NCBI GenBank assembly: GCA_013398615.1
Contig: VZSR01000520.1
Location: 26,703,604-26,767,603 of the forward strand
Source: Brachypodius melanocephalos
Taxonomy: Eukaryota; Chordata; Aves; Passeriformes; Pycnonotidae
Length of the DNA: 64,000 nt
Direction: 5' to 3'
A model generated the notes under the pieces. The model saw nothing but the letters and a program-made list of their open reading frames with translations, did not search any database and was not told where the DNA came from. Made by a program: the position numbers and the translations under genes. Shown here piece by piece: positions 36,601-49,500 of the stretch; position 1 is the stretch's first letter; every line of letters begins with the position of its first letter.

Positions 36601-39600
36601 AATAGTCTAGGAAATGCAAAATTTAACATCTTCACTTCTATAAAGCCATGTCTTAAAAGAGCCATCCAGTGTGCCATACTACTCAGATAATTTCAATTAT
36701 TCCATTAATTCTGATCCTTCTTTGAATTCTAGTAAACCTTAAGAGATGTTTGCCTTTCTACTTCAGTAGTTACAGTTACTAAGGTGTCATTGCAAATAAA
36801 AATAGCTCCATTCTAATGAAAGTTATTGGAAATAGGTATTTTCCATTATTGTTGTCTTTGCATGTGCAGTAGTACTCACATTCATTGCTTCAGTTCTGCA
36901 GAACAGAAATTAACTGAAGTCTCACTGTATCTGCTATAAAGCTTTCAACTTTGTCCTTTGGAATCTAGCTATAATAAACTCCATGAATCTTTGACTTCAG
37001 TTCAAAGGTGATTACAAGTCATGCTTGATAGCCTATGCTATAGGATTTGCACCCAGAGGAAAAGAATATTTGGTATGAATATGATTTATTATTGAAGTTA
37101 CTAGAAGAACAAAGAATAGAGATCAGAGCAGTGTTTGTCAGCACTTAAGCCTTGAAGAATGCTTCTGAATGCTTGAAGACTGCACTGCACAATGAGCAGT
37201 GCCCAGAATAACTTGAAAATTTCAAATGCAGTTTTAACTGAGTAGCTGAGATGTTACCTCCATGCAAAAACTTGGACCAAGTTTGGTATCTGTATGAAAC
37301 TGAAGTCAGTGCCATTTTCCGAGCTATTTTCACAAATACAGTAATATTGTACAGACCTCAAGATGTGGGTCTGATTGTTCTCCCCCACAAACCTACTTAA
37401 GTACGTAAATTTAGATGTCAGAATACCTCACTTTTCCATTTTTAGGTGAAGGGGCTCCATGTTGCCAGGCTCTAAAAGAGACTGTTAACCTTTCTAGGCC
37501 CATTGTTGAGTTTTGCTCCATGTTCTGTGTTTGGTGTGCAACACTATGAAAGACTTCTGACCAGTTGGAGAAAAATGTCTTTTTTTCTTTTTTTTTTCTC
37601 TTCTTTTTAATTTGTACAACACTTAGTATATAGAGAGTACTTCCAATATAAATTACTTGTATATTTCTTCTCACCAATCTGTTTTGTAGAGACTTGGGAA
37701 TGAAAAAAGGGGCAGCACTAAAGCTAGTCAGGAGTGACAGGGGGTGCTATCTGCAGTGTATTCCTCGGTGCTCTCCACTGGATTACCTAACAGCAGAGAC
37801 AGCTGGTGTAACAGGTGATAGGATAGGCTGCCTCACTATCAGGTCATGTGGCAAAGGAAGGGGCCAAAGTGTTAGATTGCAAGTGGGGGACATGTCGTCT
37901 CTGTGAAATTTTTGTTTGCAGGCACTGTTGGTTAAGGTGACCCTGGCTCACTTTGTGCTCTTTTTTGCTGGCTCTGTAGATCAGGCTGAGCACCAGTGTC
38001 TGGCGGGTTTGAGTTGTGGAGCAGAAGGAAGGGGAAACTGCTGCAAATAGGATACAGCTTAGGTTTGTGGAAAGAGAACAGTGACCTCTGCATGAGTCAT
38101 ACTCAGGACTGAAGGAGGGGCAGGCTTACTAGGAAACATATGACTGTAAAGATCATGGTGGGAAGGAATGCAGATTATTGGGGCACTATCGAGAAGGCAG
38201 GGAGAAGAGGCTCCCTCACGCAGGACAGTGGGAAAGGAAAACTGAAGCTTTTTTAATAGGTTAACAAGATATATTGTGTTTAGGTCACTGAAGAAGTGTG
38301 GCACAATGATATGAAATCTTTGAAGCAAAGCCTGCTTCTGATGCAAAGAAGACAGAGACTTTTTTTTACAAGTAGTTACACATAAAAGACAGGAAGTACA
38401 AAATTTAGAGGGGATTCTGATTAGACTGAAGAGGAAAATATTTCACAGTGAGAGCAAATGGCCATTGGAACAATCTCCCCATAAAGTGGTGGATGCCCAA
38501 ATGTTTTGGCATTTCTAAGATTCATGTGGACCATCTTAGACCATGCTTTTACCAAGAAAAGTTGAACCAGATAAACCTTAAGGCCCTCCTCCCAACCTGG
38601 TATTCTGATTCTCTGTGGGTTTTCATTTATAGCAAAACTTCATGTCTGTACAACTATTGTACATCTCCCTGCATAATTACTAGTTTAAAGCATAACATAT
38701 TCGAGAAAAAATAATTTATAACTACATACTGGATACTAGGTTGCTAAGAAATGAGGTATTTTTTTAAAAGCAAGGCATGTAATTTGCTTAGCTTTGCTGT
38801 ATTGCTCTGTGAGACATGATGCAGACATAGCATATGGATCTTCTAGTTGTCTCAAAGCCTGAAAACTGCAAGGTACTTTTAAGACTTTGGAGCCAAGTAG
38901 GTATTTCCCATGCTAAAGGATGGATTGTCCTTTGATCTAGTGCATGAGAAAGCTCCAAAAGAATATGTGGAAAACATTTCTGTTCTAAGTTCCCAGTGAC
39001 AGCTACAAATTATCTAAAACATACCAGTGCACAGAAAAAAATAACATATTAAAGAAACAAACAAACAAAAAGCTACTGACAGCAGCTAGGTTAGCATTAA
39101 TGCAAATCAATAAACATAAAATTGATAGTTTATCTATCGTGTTAAGGGTATAGAGACTGACAGAAAATAACACCCTTGCATTCCAGCTGGTCCTTAGAGA
39201 TCAGAGGGTCTGAATGTGACTGGGCTTGATTTATGATTATAATCAATTTGGCACTGTAGGTCTGCTTGTGTTCAATAAGAACTTTTACAAGCACAGATTC
39301 ACAAACAGTGCAATTTACTATTCCAAAACTGCAGATGAAGCTGTGCTCAGTGAAAACCTTCTCTGTCCCAGATTCACACATAGCGCATAGTTTGGTTTGT
39401 TGAAACAACAGAAACACAGACTTGGAATTGCTGTTGAAAAACAGCACTAGATGTGACAGAGCTCTAATGACAACAATAATATTATGTTAGCCTGGGTAAT
39501 AACAATAATCCTATGCAGAAGCTTACAAAGCAGGCATCCCTGCTGGTGAAGAGAGGATAGCAACCCACTGACTCCAAGATCTTTTTGGTTTTTTCATTAA

Positions 39601-40245
39601 GTACATGAAAATTCTATCTGGCTTACATACAGCCCCATCTTATTCTCCTCCTCCTTCTTTACTTGTAGCATAATCTAGGTGGAGGACTGAGTAATATAGT
39701 TATGTATGTGGTAGCATGTACTTCAATAATCTTATTAGCATTCTCAGGGGGTGTGTTTCAATATTTAAATATTTAAACTCTTACTCAGGCAAAAGTTACT
39801 TTTTTGGCCATGGTGTCCTTCAAAGTTCTAGTCATATGACTTTGTTTTGTTCTCTTCAGTTCTTCAGAGCCAAAACAGGACCATCCTATCTCCACAGGGC
39901 CTCCTCCTTTGGCCCATTCATCCTTTCTTGATGTCAGCTGTGCAGAACTCCATCTGCAAAGATAATGCAGAAGGAATGTGGTGTAGGCTGTAGATAGTAG
40001 ATTGTCTCAGCCCTTGCCAGGCTTCTTGGTCATCACACTACACCATTTTAAAATCCAATGAAAGAAGTACATTAAAAATGCATTCATGATACAGAAATAA
40101 TCCTAATACAACTGCTGTTGAATTTCCCCAGGAACGATCTTCTACAAACTCAGTACAGAAGAATCTATCTGGTAGAGGATAAATTGTGATTTGACCAGAC
40201 CTACTTTCTTTGTATTCAAAACATCAGCCTAGCTATCAGAACATA
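33611..40245. other. Intergenic, PNN to MIA2
   Basis: About 6.6 kb of AT-rich spacer. One degenerate CR1 fragment is recognised at 38405-38615. The small open frames have no splice context and resemble nothing I know. Confidence 0.65.
38405..38615 (+). mobile_element. Degenerate CR1 LINE 3' fragment
   Basis: Diverged but collinear with the CR1 3' end: GATTAGACTGAAGAGGAAAA, TTTCACAGTGAGAGCAAATGG, GGTGGATGCCC, then AAGGCCCTCCTCCCAACCTGG. It is older than the other CR1 copies here. Confidence 0.7.
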
Positions 40246-40258
40246 GTTAATTATTAAT
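40246..40258. promoter_or_regulatory. MIA2: HNF1-like site upstream of MIA2
   Basis: GTTAATTATTAAT matches the HNF1 consensus GTTAATNATTAAC at all but the last base, about 205 bp before the MIA2 ATG. Human MIA2 is known to be liver-enriched and HNF1-dependent, so both place and type fit. Confidence 0.6.
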
Positions 40259-40463
40259 GTGTGTGTATAATCAGGACACCTGACTCTGCAGATTGTTAGC
40301 AGGTTAGCATAGTGTACTTCTGTTTAAGCAGATCAGAGAAGGAAAATAGGATTGAAAATTTACTTGCAATGTTTTGTTAGGCTAAGAAAAATGTAGAATA
40401 TTCTTGCTAACTGCACATCAATGCAGTTTCCACAGTTTCAGTGCATTCTGGATTTAATTTAAA

Positions 40464-40578
40464 ATGTCAAGGATCTTGGATCAGAGAATTCTGTTGTTAG
40501 TAATTTCATTTGCAGCAAGTGTGCAGAGTACAAAGGTACTTTCAGAATGGAAGAAGTGTGGTGATCTGGAATGTGAGA
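40464..40578 (+). CDS. MIA2: MIA2 exon 1 (signal peptide)
   Basis: Starts MSRILDQRILLLVISFAASV and ends with WKKCGDLECE, the segment that precedes the SH3-like domain in MIA2. An in-frame TAA at 40455-40457 supports this start. Donor gtaagt; ends in phase 1. Confidence 0.9.
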
Positions 40579-43500
40579 GTAAGTAAAAATTTGTCTTTTT
40601 CAAAGGGTGTCTGTGGTGTATATGCAGCTATTAAGAATCATAATGTTGAAATTAGCTATGAAACAGACTGAAAATGAATAGCCATAGCAAATGTTCGTTG
40701 TTAATATACTAAATTTAAGGGCAATAAGCTTAAACTTTTAAAACAAAAAGAGAAAAAAAAAGACTTGTTGGATTGTCGTGTAAGGTTATACAGATCAAAG
40801 TTCAGTAAAAATGCTTTTGAATAGCTAGTTTTCCTCAGGTGTCCCCAAAACAGGCAGTATAAAACAGCTTTAAAGTATTTGAAGTCATTCTTTACAGGTA
40901 CAAAATAAAATGAAAAAATATAAATAAAATTAAAACGGTAGGTTATAAACTGAAAAAGAAGACTCTATCATCTTATAGTACATTCATAGTCCATTCTGCA
41001 GAACTCCTGAGGTTTTTTCTACTGTAAGCAAACTAGTTTAGGATTTCTGTTTTAATCCTTCTTACAAAACACTCTGTTAATATTTCCTCTTTACTTATTT
41101 TGTCTTCTTTAACATGAAGTAAGCGCTGTAACTAGTAATGCACTTCTCAAAGAATAAATATCTTTGCAGGAAGCAGAGCCACTGAATCGTAAGTGGGCAA
41201 ATAATGTTCTGTTTATTATCCCCTGGTTACCATTGTGAAACCTGTCATAATCATAGTTAAAGCTGTTTCTAAGCTGTTTCCATCAGTTTGGCAGACTTAA
41301 GTGTTGTATTTTCAACCTATTTTCAATCTTCCACTTCCCCTGAAGTGGAAGAGACCTTAGATTTCCTCTGATGATGGATTTCTATTTTCTATTCCTATGG
41401 TATATTGGTATATCCTATATTGGGTTCTCTATTTTCCATACCAATTGGTATGGTGCAGGCATTCCAACTTCAGTAGGTTCCGGGTGTTCAGAGATGTCTG
41501 TCTTTGGGGAACTGCATGTGAAATGGGCTCCAAACCGAGCAGAGCACATCAGTACTGGTTTCTGTGGGGAGACGGGTGGAGACAAAGAAAATTTTAAATA
41601 ATTCAAACTGAATTGGAAACTTTCATTTTAACAACATGTTTAAGGTTTATATTCCTAAAATTTACATATTTTCATCATAAGATAAATGTATTCAAAATAG
41701 AGGACAAAATCCCTGGAATAATTACTACATTTAATTTAGAATTTCTAAAATATAAAATTATAAATATGCCTGGGAATACTTTTTAGCTGTTTAGATCTAC
41801 TTTAGTAATTGAATCTGCTAATCCTGCATACATCCTTTCAATTTAAGCATTGAAACCTTGGATAACAAGCACTGGAAAATATCCATATAGGACAAGAGCT
41901 TTTCCCCTTGATGTCTGCAGTGCATAGGAAAGAAAATACGACAGAGCTGCTTTTTGCATTATTTGATTTCCACTTGATGATATAAATGGATTAGTATCAT
42001 AACAAAGCCCAGATATTAAAATGTTTGCTACTGCAATTCATCAGTATATATATTTGCTATATACCATATTTCTTCCGTATATTTGATACATTTGATATAT
42101 ACCATATTTCTTCTGTAACATGCCTTCAGACAAAATGGATGCTGTATTTGTTTCTTTCTTTCCACATATTATTCCAGAGGCAATGAGCCGAGTTCAAGCC
42201 ACTACCGATTACTCAGGGCCTGATTGCCGATATCTTAACTTCAAAGCAGGGGAGGAGATCATTGTATACTCCAAACTTTCAAGGAAAAATGAAAACTTGT
42301 GGACAGGAAGTGTAAGTAATTCAACCCGAGAGATTTTCCCCATAATATTTTAGATATAGTAATAGCATAACAACTGCAGTCTGCTTGCTTCCAAGGATCT
42401 TCCATCTCTTTTGGAATATTAACCAGTCATGGATCAATGCAGTATTTGGGAGATGGGCCATTGTTACTATCTTTATACAGAAAGAGAAAGCCAAATCTTG
42501 GCAAAGATCACTCACAGAGAAACAAAGTCAAGATCAGAATAGAAGTTTTGTGTTTCCTTCATCTTATCATTTGGCGGTAATGATTTAATCCGGTTCCCTT
42601 GAGAACACTCAGATCTATCAGGTCAGGTTCCTACCTAGAGGTCTGTGAGTAAGACATCCAGTATTGGGACCTGACTTCACAGCAGTGCTTAAGGAAAGCT
42701 CCCAGAGAAGTTATCATGCATATTTAATAACTCGTCAACAAAGTTAGAACAGTCATTTAAGAAGGAATGGATGCATTGATCCAAATCAAATTTTACTGCT
42801 AGTAAAACTGTGTAAGTGCTTCAAAACCACAAGATATTAATATATTTTTGTGCGTTTATTTTTTTCTGTAAATAATGTCACATTTATTGTTTAACAGTGA
42901 AATTCTGTCTTCCTTTTTTTTCATCCAAGAGTATCTTTGCAGGTACCTCACTATTCCTTGGTTTCCAAGATATATCCCTTCATTAAAGGCTACCTGCAGT
43001 GTTTTGATGCAAAAAAGACAGCAGTGGATTCTTGGTCCCTTCAGAGGGACTTGATTCTTTTGGGCCCTATTATTATTTTATTTTCTGCAGTGTTGCCATC
43101 TTCATTGTAATTTTCTCTTGAGCTGCAGCTAGTCTCATACCTGAATTTCATATCCTACTTTTCTTGTAACTTAATATGGGTTACTAGTTATTAAGGCATG
43201 ACATTTGAGACAATGGGAAATTTGCAGCCAATTTTAGTAGGAGCTGGCTGGAACTATCAGCACACTCAGCACTGTCTTCAGCTGAAGCAGTTTTAAGGCT
43301 ACTGCTTTGGTACTGCACAAACTCATGTTCATAAAAACAATACAGAATATAATAGTATAAAGTAATACACTTCCCCTTGCTTTCTGAAATGGCAAGGGGA
43401 ACACTTCTGTGAAGGAAAAATAAACCAATCTTTTGACAAAACGGAATTAAGGAGATAGGGGGCTGTTCTGTAAACTTATTGTTCATCCATATTTTTCCAG

Positions 43501-46500
43501 CACATATGCAAGTACCTAACATATATATCACTGAAGTTTAAATATTGTTATTAGTTTTCTATCTTTTACAGAAAGGAAAGGATTTTGGATATTTCCCAAG
43601 AGATGCTGTGAAGGTTGAGGAAGTTTTAATTGGAGAAGAACTGGAAGTGCTCACTAAGGTAAACCAACATCACCAGATTTTCCAGTGTAGTTTACAACAA
43701 TTGAAAATCTAATATCCAGTTAGAAATTCAACTGTTGATGGACATTTTATTTCAGATTATTCAAAATGTGTTTTTATAACTGCTCCATTTGCGTGTTTAT
43801 TTTTCTCTAATTTCTGTATAATTAAAGATACAGAACATTTAGGAACAATATAATTAATTACAGTTCTTTGAGTAAAGTTATAACAGAAAGAACAATTATA
43901 TATTTTTCTGCACTAGACAGTAATATAGAAAATTACATATTAGAACATTTTAAAAGTTAATATTATTCTTTTAGGAAACTGATTTCCTTTGTCTTCATGA
44001 AGATAAGTACACTTTTGAAAATGAAGATAACACATTATATGATCACAACAAGGAAAGTGAATATTCATTGTCTGATGCAGAATCACAGCTGCATGAAAAT
44101 GAACACCTGAAATATACAGGAGACCCCATACAAAATGAAGAAATAACAGGATCATTTCCTGAAAATGACTCAGAGGAATCTCACATTCAGGAGTCTGTAA
44201 ACAAAAAGTTAGTTATAAAAGATGATACCGAAGAACCACACATGCAAAACAATCTCTCAGTAGAACCTGTTCAAACGCAGTCTAGTTGGATTTCAAGATG
44301 GTTCACCACAGAAAGTGAAAATGATGAAGAGCCCTTAAAAGTTGTTACTGAATCTTCAGAAGCAAATACATATCAAGATAGAAAAATAGAGGTAGCAGCT
44401 GAAAATGATTTAAAGGAGCCAAATAATAAGGAGGAACAAGAACCCCCCTCATCTGGTTGGTTTCAAGGTGGACTGACAAGCTTTCTGTATTTTGGTGAAG
44501 AGAATGAAGATGTTGATTTGGCATCAGAAAAAAATGATCCACAAAACCATGTTGTCTCTGGTGTGCCTGAGCATTCTAGTACTGAACAGGAAACAACAGT
44601 CACCGAGGTATTGTCAGAAGAACAAAAGAGTGAAAGCCAAGAATCCGAATCAAATTGGTTTAATTTGGGTTTAAGTGATGTTCTTAATTTTGGCCATGCT
44701 GAGGAAGCTACAATTTCTGCAGAGGATCAGAGAAGGAGAGAAACAATGGATCAAGCAAATAAGAATGAAGAAGAGCAGGCTTTAGACCAGAAAGAATTAC
44801 ATATGGACAAAGAATCAAAGAAAACAGTTAATGTGGTGACAGATGAAGATGAGAATTATGCACAAGAAATAACAGATTCAAACAGTAACAGACCAAATCC
44901 TGGGGAGATACCAGCAAGTGCACATACTCTTAATGACACCAAAAACACCTCAAGTAGTACAGAATCATCTTTTGATACACTAACATGTGACAAAGAGAAG
45001 CCAATTGAACCTTACAGTTCAGAAGAAGACTTGGTATCAGAAAGTCAACTGCTGAGAAACACTGAAGCTGAAAGGAAAAACCAGGAGTCAGAAAGCAGAC
45101 GTGGCCAATCAGGTTAGTATACAAATATCTATAATAGTTTTATTAATTATAATATGGACAATCATGATAATAGGAACATTAAGTAATTGCATCAAACTTC
45201 TTGTTCTCATGATCCCCTCTGAACTGCAATCCCTCAGACATAAAAAATCCAGGAGAAAATCCTGAACTATCTGAAGAACAAAGCCATTGCTTCTCTTTTA
45301 GTCATTTGGGGGACATATTGTTTTCCAAGTACAACAGCCAAAGGGCAAGTGCAGTGTTATGGGGAACTACCAGGAACTGCAAATAATCATCTGGGCATCA
45401 AGAAGACCTCATGTGACAGTGAACTGAGGCTTAGTCTGGAAACACCTGAGAAAGACAAACCAGTCAAATGCTATGGTGCAGGAAAAAAATTCAGCATCCA
45501 AAAGCTATTTCAAAATGGACAGGACTGTAAAAGATGAAAGTCACGAATCAGAGAATAGAAGTGTCTCACAAGGTTTTTATGAAAACAACATCAAATATTT
45601 CAGTCAGGACACTTTTAATGATGTACATCATCAGCAATCTGGGGAGTCACAAGAACTGACTCCAGACCAGCCTTTCTCTCCTCATCTCTCATCAAATAGC
45701 CTCAGTTTAACAGGTACCAAAACTTCTAAATAAACTGGCCATTTGGAAGAATATGGAGTTTCAGAACAGTAAAAAGGTAAAAACTGCTAGCTGAGAAGAA
45801 CTAAGCTTCCATAATAAAGGCAGACCTTGGTAAGTCTTGATAAAATACCACAGGGAAGAGAAGGCACTTCAAATCAGGAGGTTAAACATAGCATATCAGG
45901 TAACAGTAATGCAAATACCTCCAAAGAGAACGATCTTTCCTCGTCAGCTGGCAGTGCAAAGTAGCAAACAGGGCAGTGGAGAAAAAACTTCAACAAAATC
46001 TACCAAATGAGTAGAAGATTGGACAACTCTTGATGCTCTTGCTTATAGATTGTCAGAGAGAAGCAATAAACTGAACACATTCCTATAAATGTGCAACATC
46101 ACCAGGAAGGTGGAAGAAAACTAAAACAGGAAGATTCATGTTCCCAGCATCAGCTTCTGGTACCAGAGAATGGATAGTCTTAAACTAGATCTCACAAAGA
46201 AATATAAAAATCACCTGTGATATAGCAAAACAAAATACTAATCTGCATCCTCAGATTTATCAATTCAAACCACCGTGACAGTGCAAGATACAAAAGCATA
46301 GAAAATTAATCTGAGTTTTGAAAGGCTTACTACCTCAAAAGACAAATTAATATCAGTCTTCAGCTGAATTCATGTCCAAAGAAGTATTTAGAAAGAAAAT
46401 TTATTGAGAATAAAGGCAACAGTCATGTGACATGAGCCTGACCAAGCATAAACTTTTACCCTTTGAGCTCTCTAAAATAGAAGACATTTTTAAAGAAAAA

Positions 46501-49500
46501 AAATAGACAACTAGTGTCTTCTAAAGCCATTTTACTAGAAAGCCAGACTTCTATTAAAAAAAAAAAAAACTGCATTAATTAAATCCTGGCAACCTGGGAT
46601 TGCTCATAAACCTGGCTTATAGAATAGATGTTGAAAAAGAAGATACTGTCATAATAGAAAGAATGAACAATGCTGAACAAAAAATTCCTGCTACTAAAAA
46701 TAGTTAGGAGAAGAAAAAAAGAAAAATTCTGAAAATAAGAGTCAAAATCCAGAAATACAAATAATAGCAATTATATTGTAAAAAAAGAGGATTTCAGTAG
46801 TATTTTTAGCAGACCATCAGGGTTCTTTGCAAATATATTTAGTAAAACTAACAATTAAGCCTGTCGAAAATGTTTAAATGTATATGTTTGGTCAAAAAAC
46901 CCAAATGAAAATAGAAGTGACATTAGGACTAGTACACTTGAATATTGCACAGAAGAATAAGTTGAAAGGAATCTGAACAATGTAAGACACTAGTAAATAT
47001 AGAGAAGGTGCAGAAAAAAACAAAACCAGTCAAATATTGTCTGATAAACAGATTTACCAAACCTGTTAATTACATTTCAACCATTTTATTTATTTAATAA
47101 TTAAATTAAAACAAGATGTTAAGTAACCCTTAGAGTATCTCCATGACAGAAGCAAACTGCTGCAGCAGCACCAGCTATTTGAAAAGAGTCATCGTGAAAT
47201 CACAGCTTACTCAACTGAAGATAATGCTATGTGGAGGGAACAGGTCATTGTGTCTGCACAAAGGGGGCACAATTTGGACACTGCACAGGGAAAATATACA
47301 GAAAAAAGGAATGTTCTTCTAGAGCTGCCAGAGCTTTTGTCTGCTGTAACAATTAAGTGTGCTGCCCAAACTGCAGCTAAAGTTACTAGAGTAATGTTTC
47401 ACTAACAGAGATTTAGCAAGAACAAAATATCCTTTGTTGGCAGGAAAAAAACCCCACAACAGATACAACACTGTCTCCTTCTGGTGATTTAAAATGAAGA
47501 GGTAGTGAGCCTGACTCATACCAGTTAATGACTAATTTATGATATTTCAAGGATCTGATGAGTTAATATAATGGTAACAGTTTCAGAGCAAATTACTTGT
47601 CTTGAACTACTGGACTACTTCTGATGTGTATCTTTGGCCAGTACTGTCTTGAAGCATATGATTAAACTAAACAATTTGTAACTTTTTTTTCTTTGTGGGT
47701 AAGCATGATGTGGAGTTTTTTGCAGGCAGTATTTTATTGGCTTCAGGCAATTTACTCCAAGTCACTAAAACTGGGACAGCCAGGTGCCTTCAGTCATACC
47801 TCTGCCATGAACATGTCTGTGGTTTCTTGTATTTTGCAAGGAAACTTGATATATTGTGGGAATTTGTTAAGCTTTAATCCTACATGGCATTTTTAACTGT
47901 TCTCTCTCTAAAGCTTACCCCACTTGTATTTGGATATAAGAAAGAGACCTACTAATCCTGACCAGGGAATCTACAAACTAACTATCAAAATCAAATATAT
48001 TTTCCTCTGAACATTGATTTTTAATTACTTTGCTACAATGTAAGTTTTGCTTAAAGGTCTGTCCTTCAAATTCTGAGATCATTATTTTCATAGTGCTTAT
48101 TAAATCATAAATCTGTAGCACATTTACTCCAATACTCTAGTGTTGGGCTTTAAGTTGAGGAAAATAAAAATAAAAAAATTAAAATCTCTGTAGAGGTTAA
48201 TATCTTATAGGAGTAAGTTGAATCTTCTAAAAATAACCATGACTTCCCTTTACAATTATGTGCAGGAATAGGCAGAAGAAAGCTACTAGAAGAAACACCA
48301 GAGAAGGAGCATGAAATGTATGTAGCTGTAGACAGTGAACATGACAGGGACCAAGATTCAAAAGCAACAGCCATTGCTTCAGTAAATTCTGAAACAAAAA
48401 TGGACAGTTCAGGACCTGACTCTGAAGCTGACGTCAAAAACTCTTTCTCTGATGCCATCCAGAACTATGTTCCAAGTAATGGTAAGTGCTCAGTTTCTTA
48501 ATTTTAAGGAAAATAAATTTTCAACCTTTTTTTTTTAAAGGCAAAACAATAACAAGGAAGTCAGTTGGAATCATATGAAATTTACAATAGTAATGTAAAA
48601 CCTCTTGTTTTATTCCTTATGATCAAACCAGAAGGAGACTGGATACATCAGATACTTCTGTGCTTGAATGCTCTTGAGATCAGAGAAACAATAAAATCTG
48701 CATCATCAGCAGTGATGATTATCATCAAAAGGGTAAGAATTCTTTCTGTGATATAATATTGACATTAGTGCAAATTTAAGCCAGCTACAACTTATGTTTT
48801 GCAACGAAACTCAAAAAAAAAAAAAAAAGGAAAAAAAAGAAAAAAAAATTAAAAATCCTTTAAAATAAACCCTCTGCAGTTCTCTGCCTCGAGGGTTATC
48901 TGATGCCAAATGAGACAGAGCACAAGAAAATGTTAGGTCAGCTGCTCAAAATCTGCCTCTTTTTAGTGCAGAATCTGATGAATTTAGGATGTGAGGATTT
49001 GGGGGTTTGTTTTGTGGGGTTTTTTAACAGCCAGGAGTGGTGTTTTAATATTTTTGTTTGGTTTGGGGTTTTTTGTTTGTTTGTTTGGGTTTGTTTTGTT
49101 TTGTTTTTCTTTTAATGAAACTAATAGCTCCCTCTAGCTCTCAGAACAGTACTCATTAAATTTGCTTGGACTTAAAAAAACTTGGGTTATGATGAGTAAA
49201 ATAACCAGACAAGTTCCCCTGTTTTTAAAGGCTATTTTCAAAGCCTTGATTTACAAATCCTCCCCTCGTTCATAATTGCATTAAAGATACTTTTCTAAGC
49301 AAATATATAAAATAGAAAATGGGGTTATTATTGCTAGAGAGTGTCTAAAACATCAAAACGTAGTGCAGAGTGACGGTGAACCTTAAAGGGCACAACTACA
49401 AAAGAAACAACGCTGCCAGAGCACCGTGAGAAAAGGTAGATGTTGCTGCACTGTCTCCTCTAAAAAAAAAATACTGACAGCAAAAGTGCCCTATGGTAAA

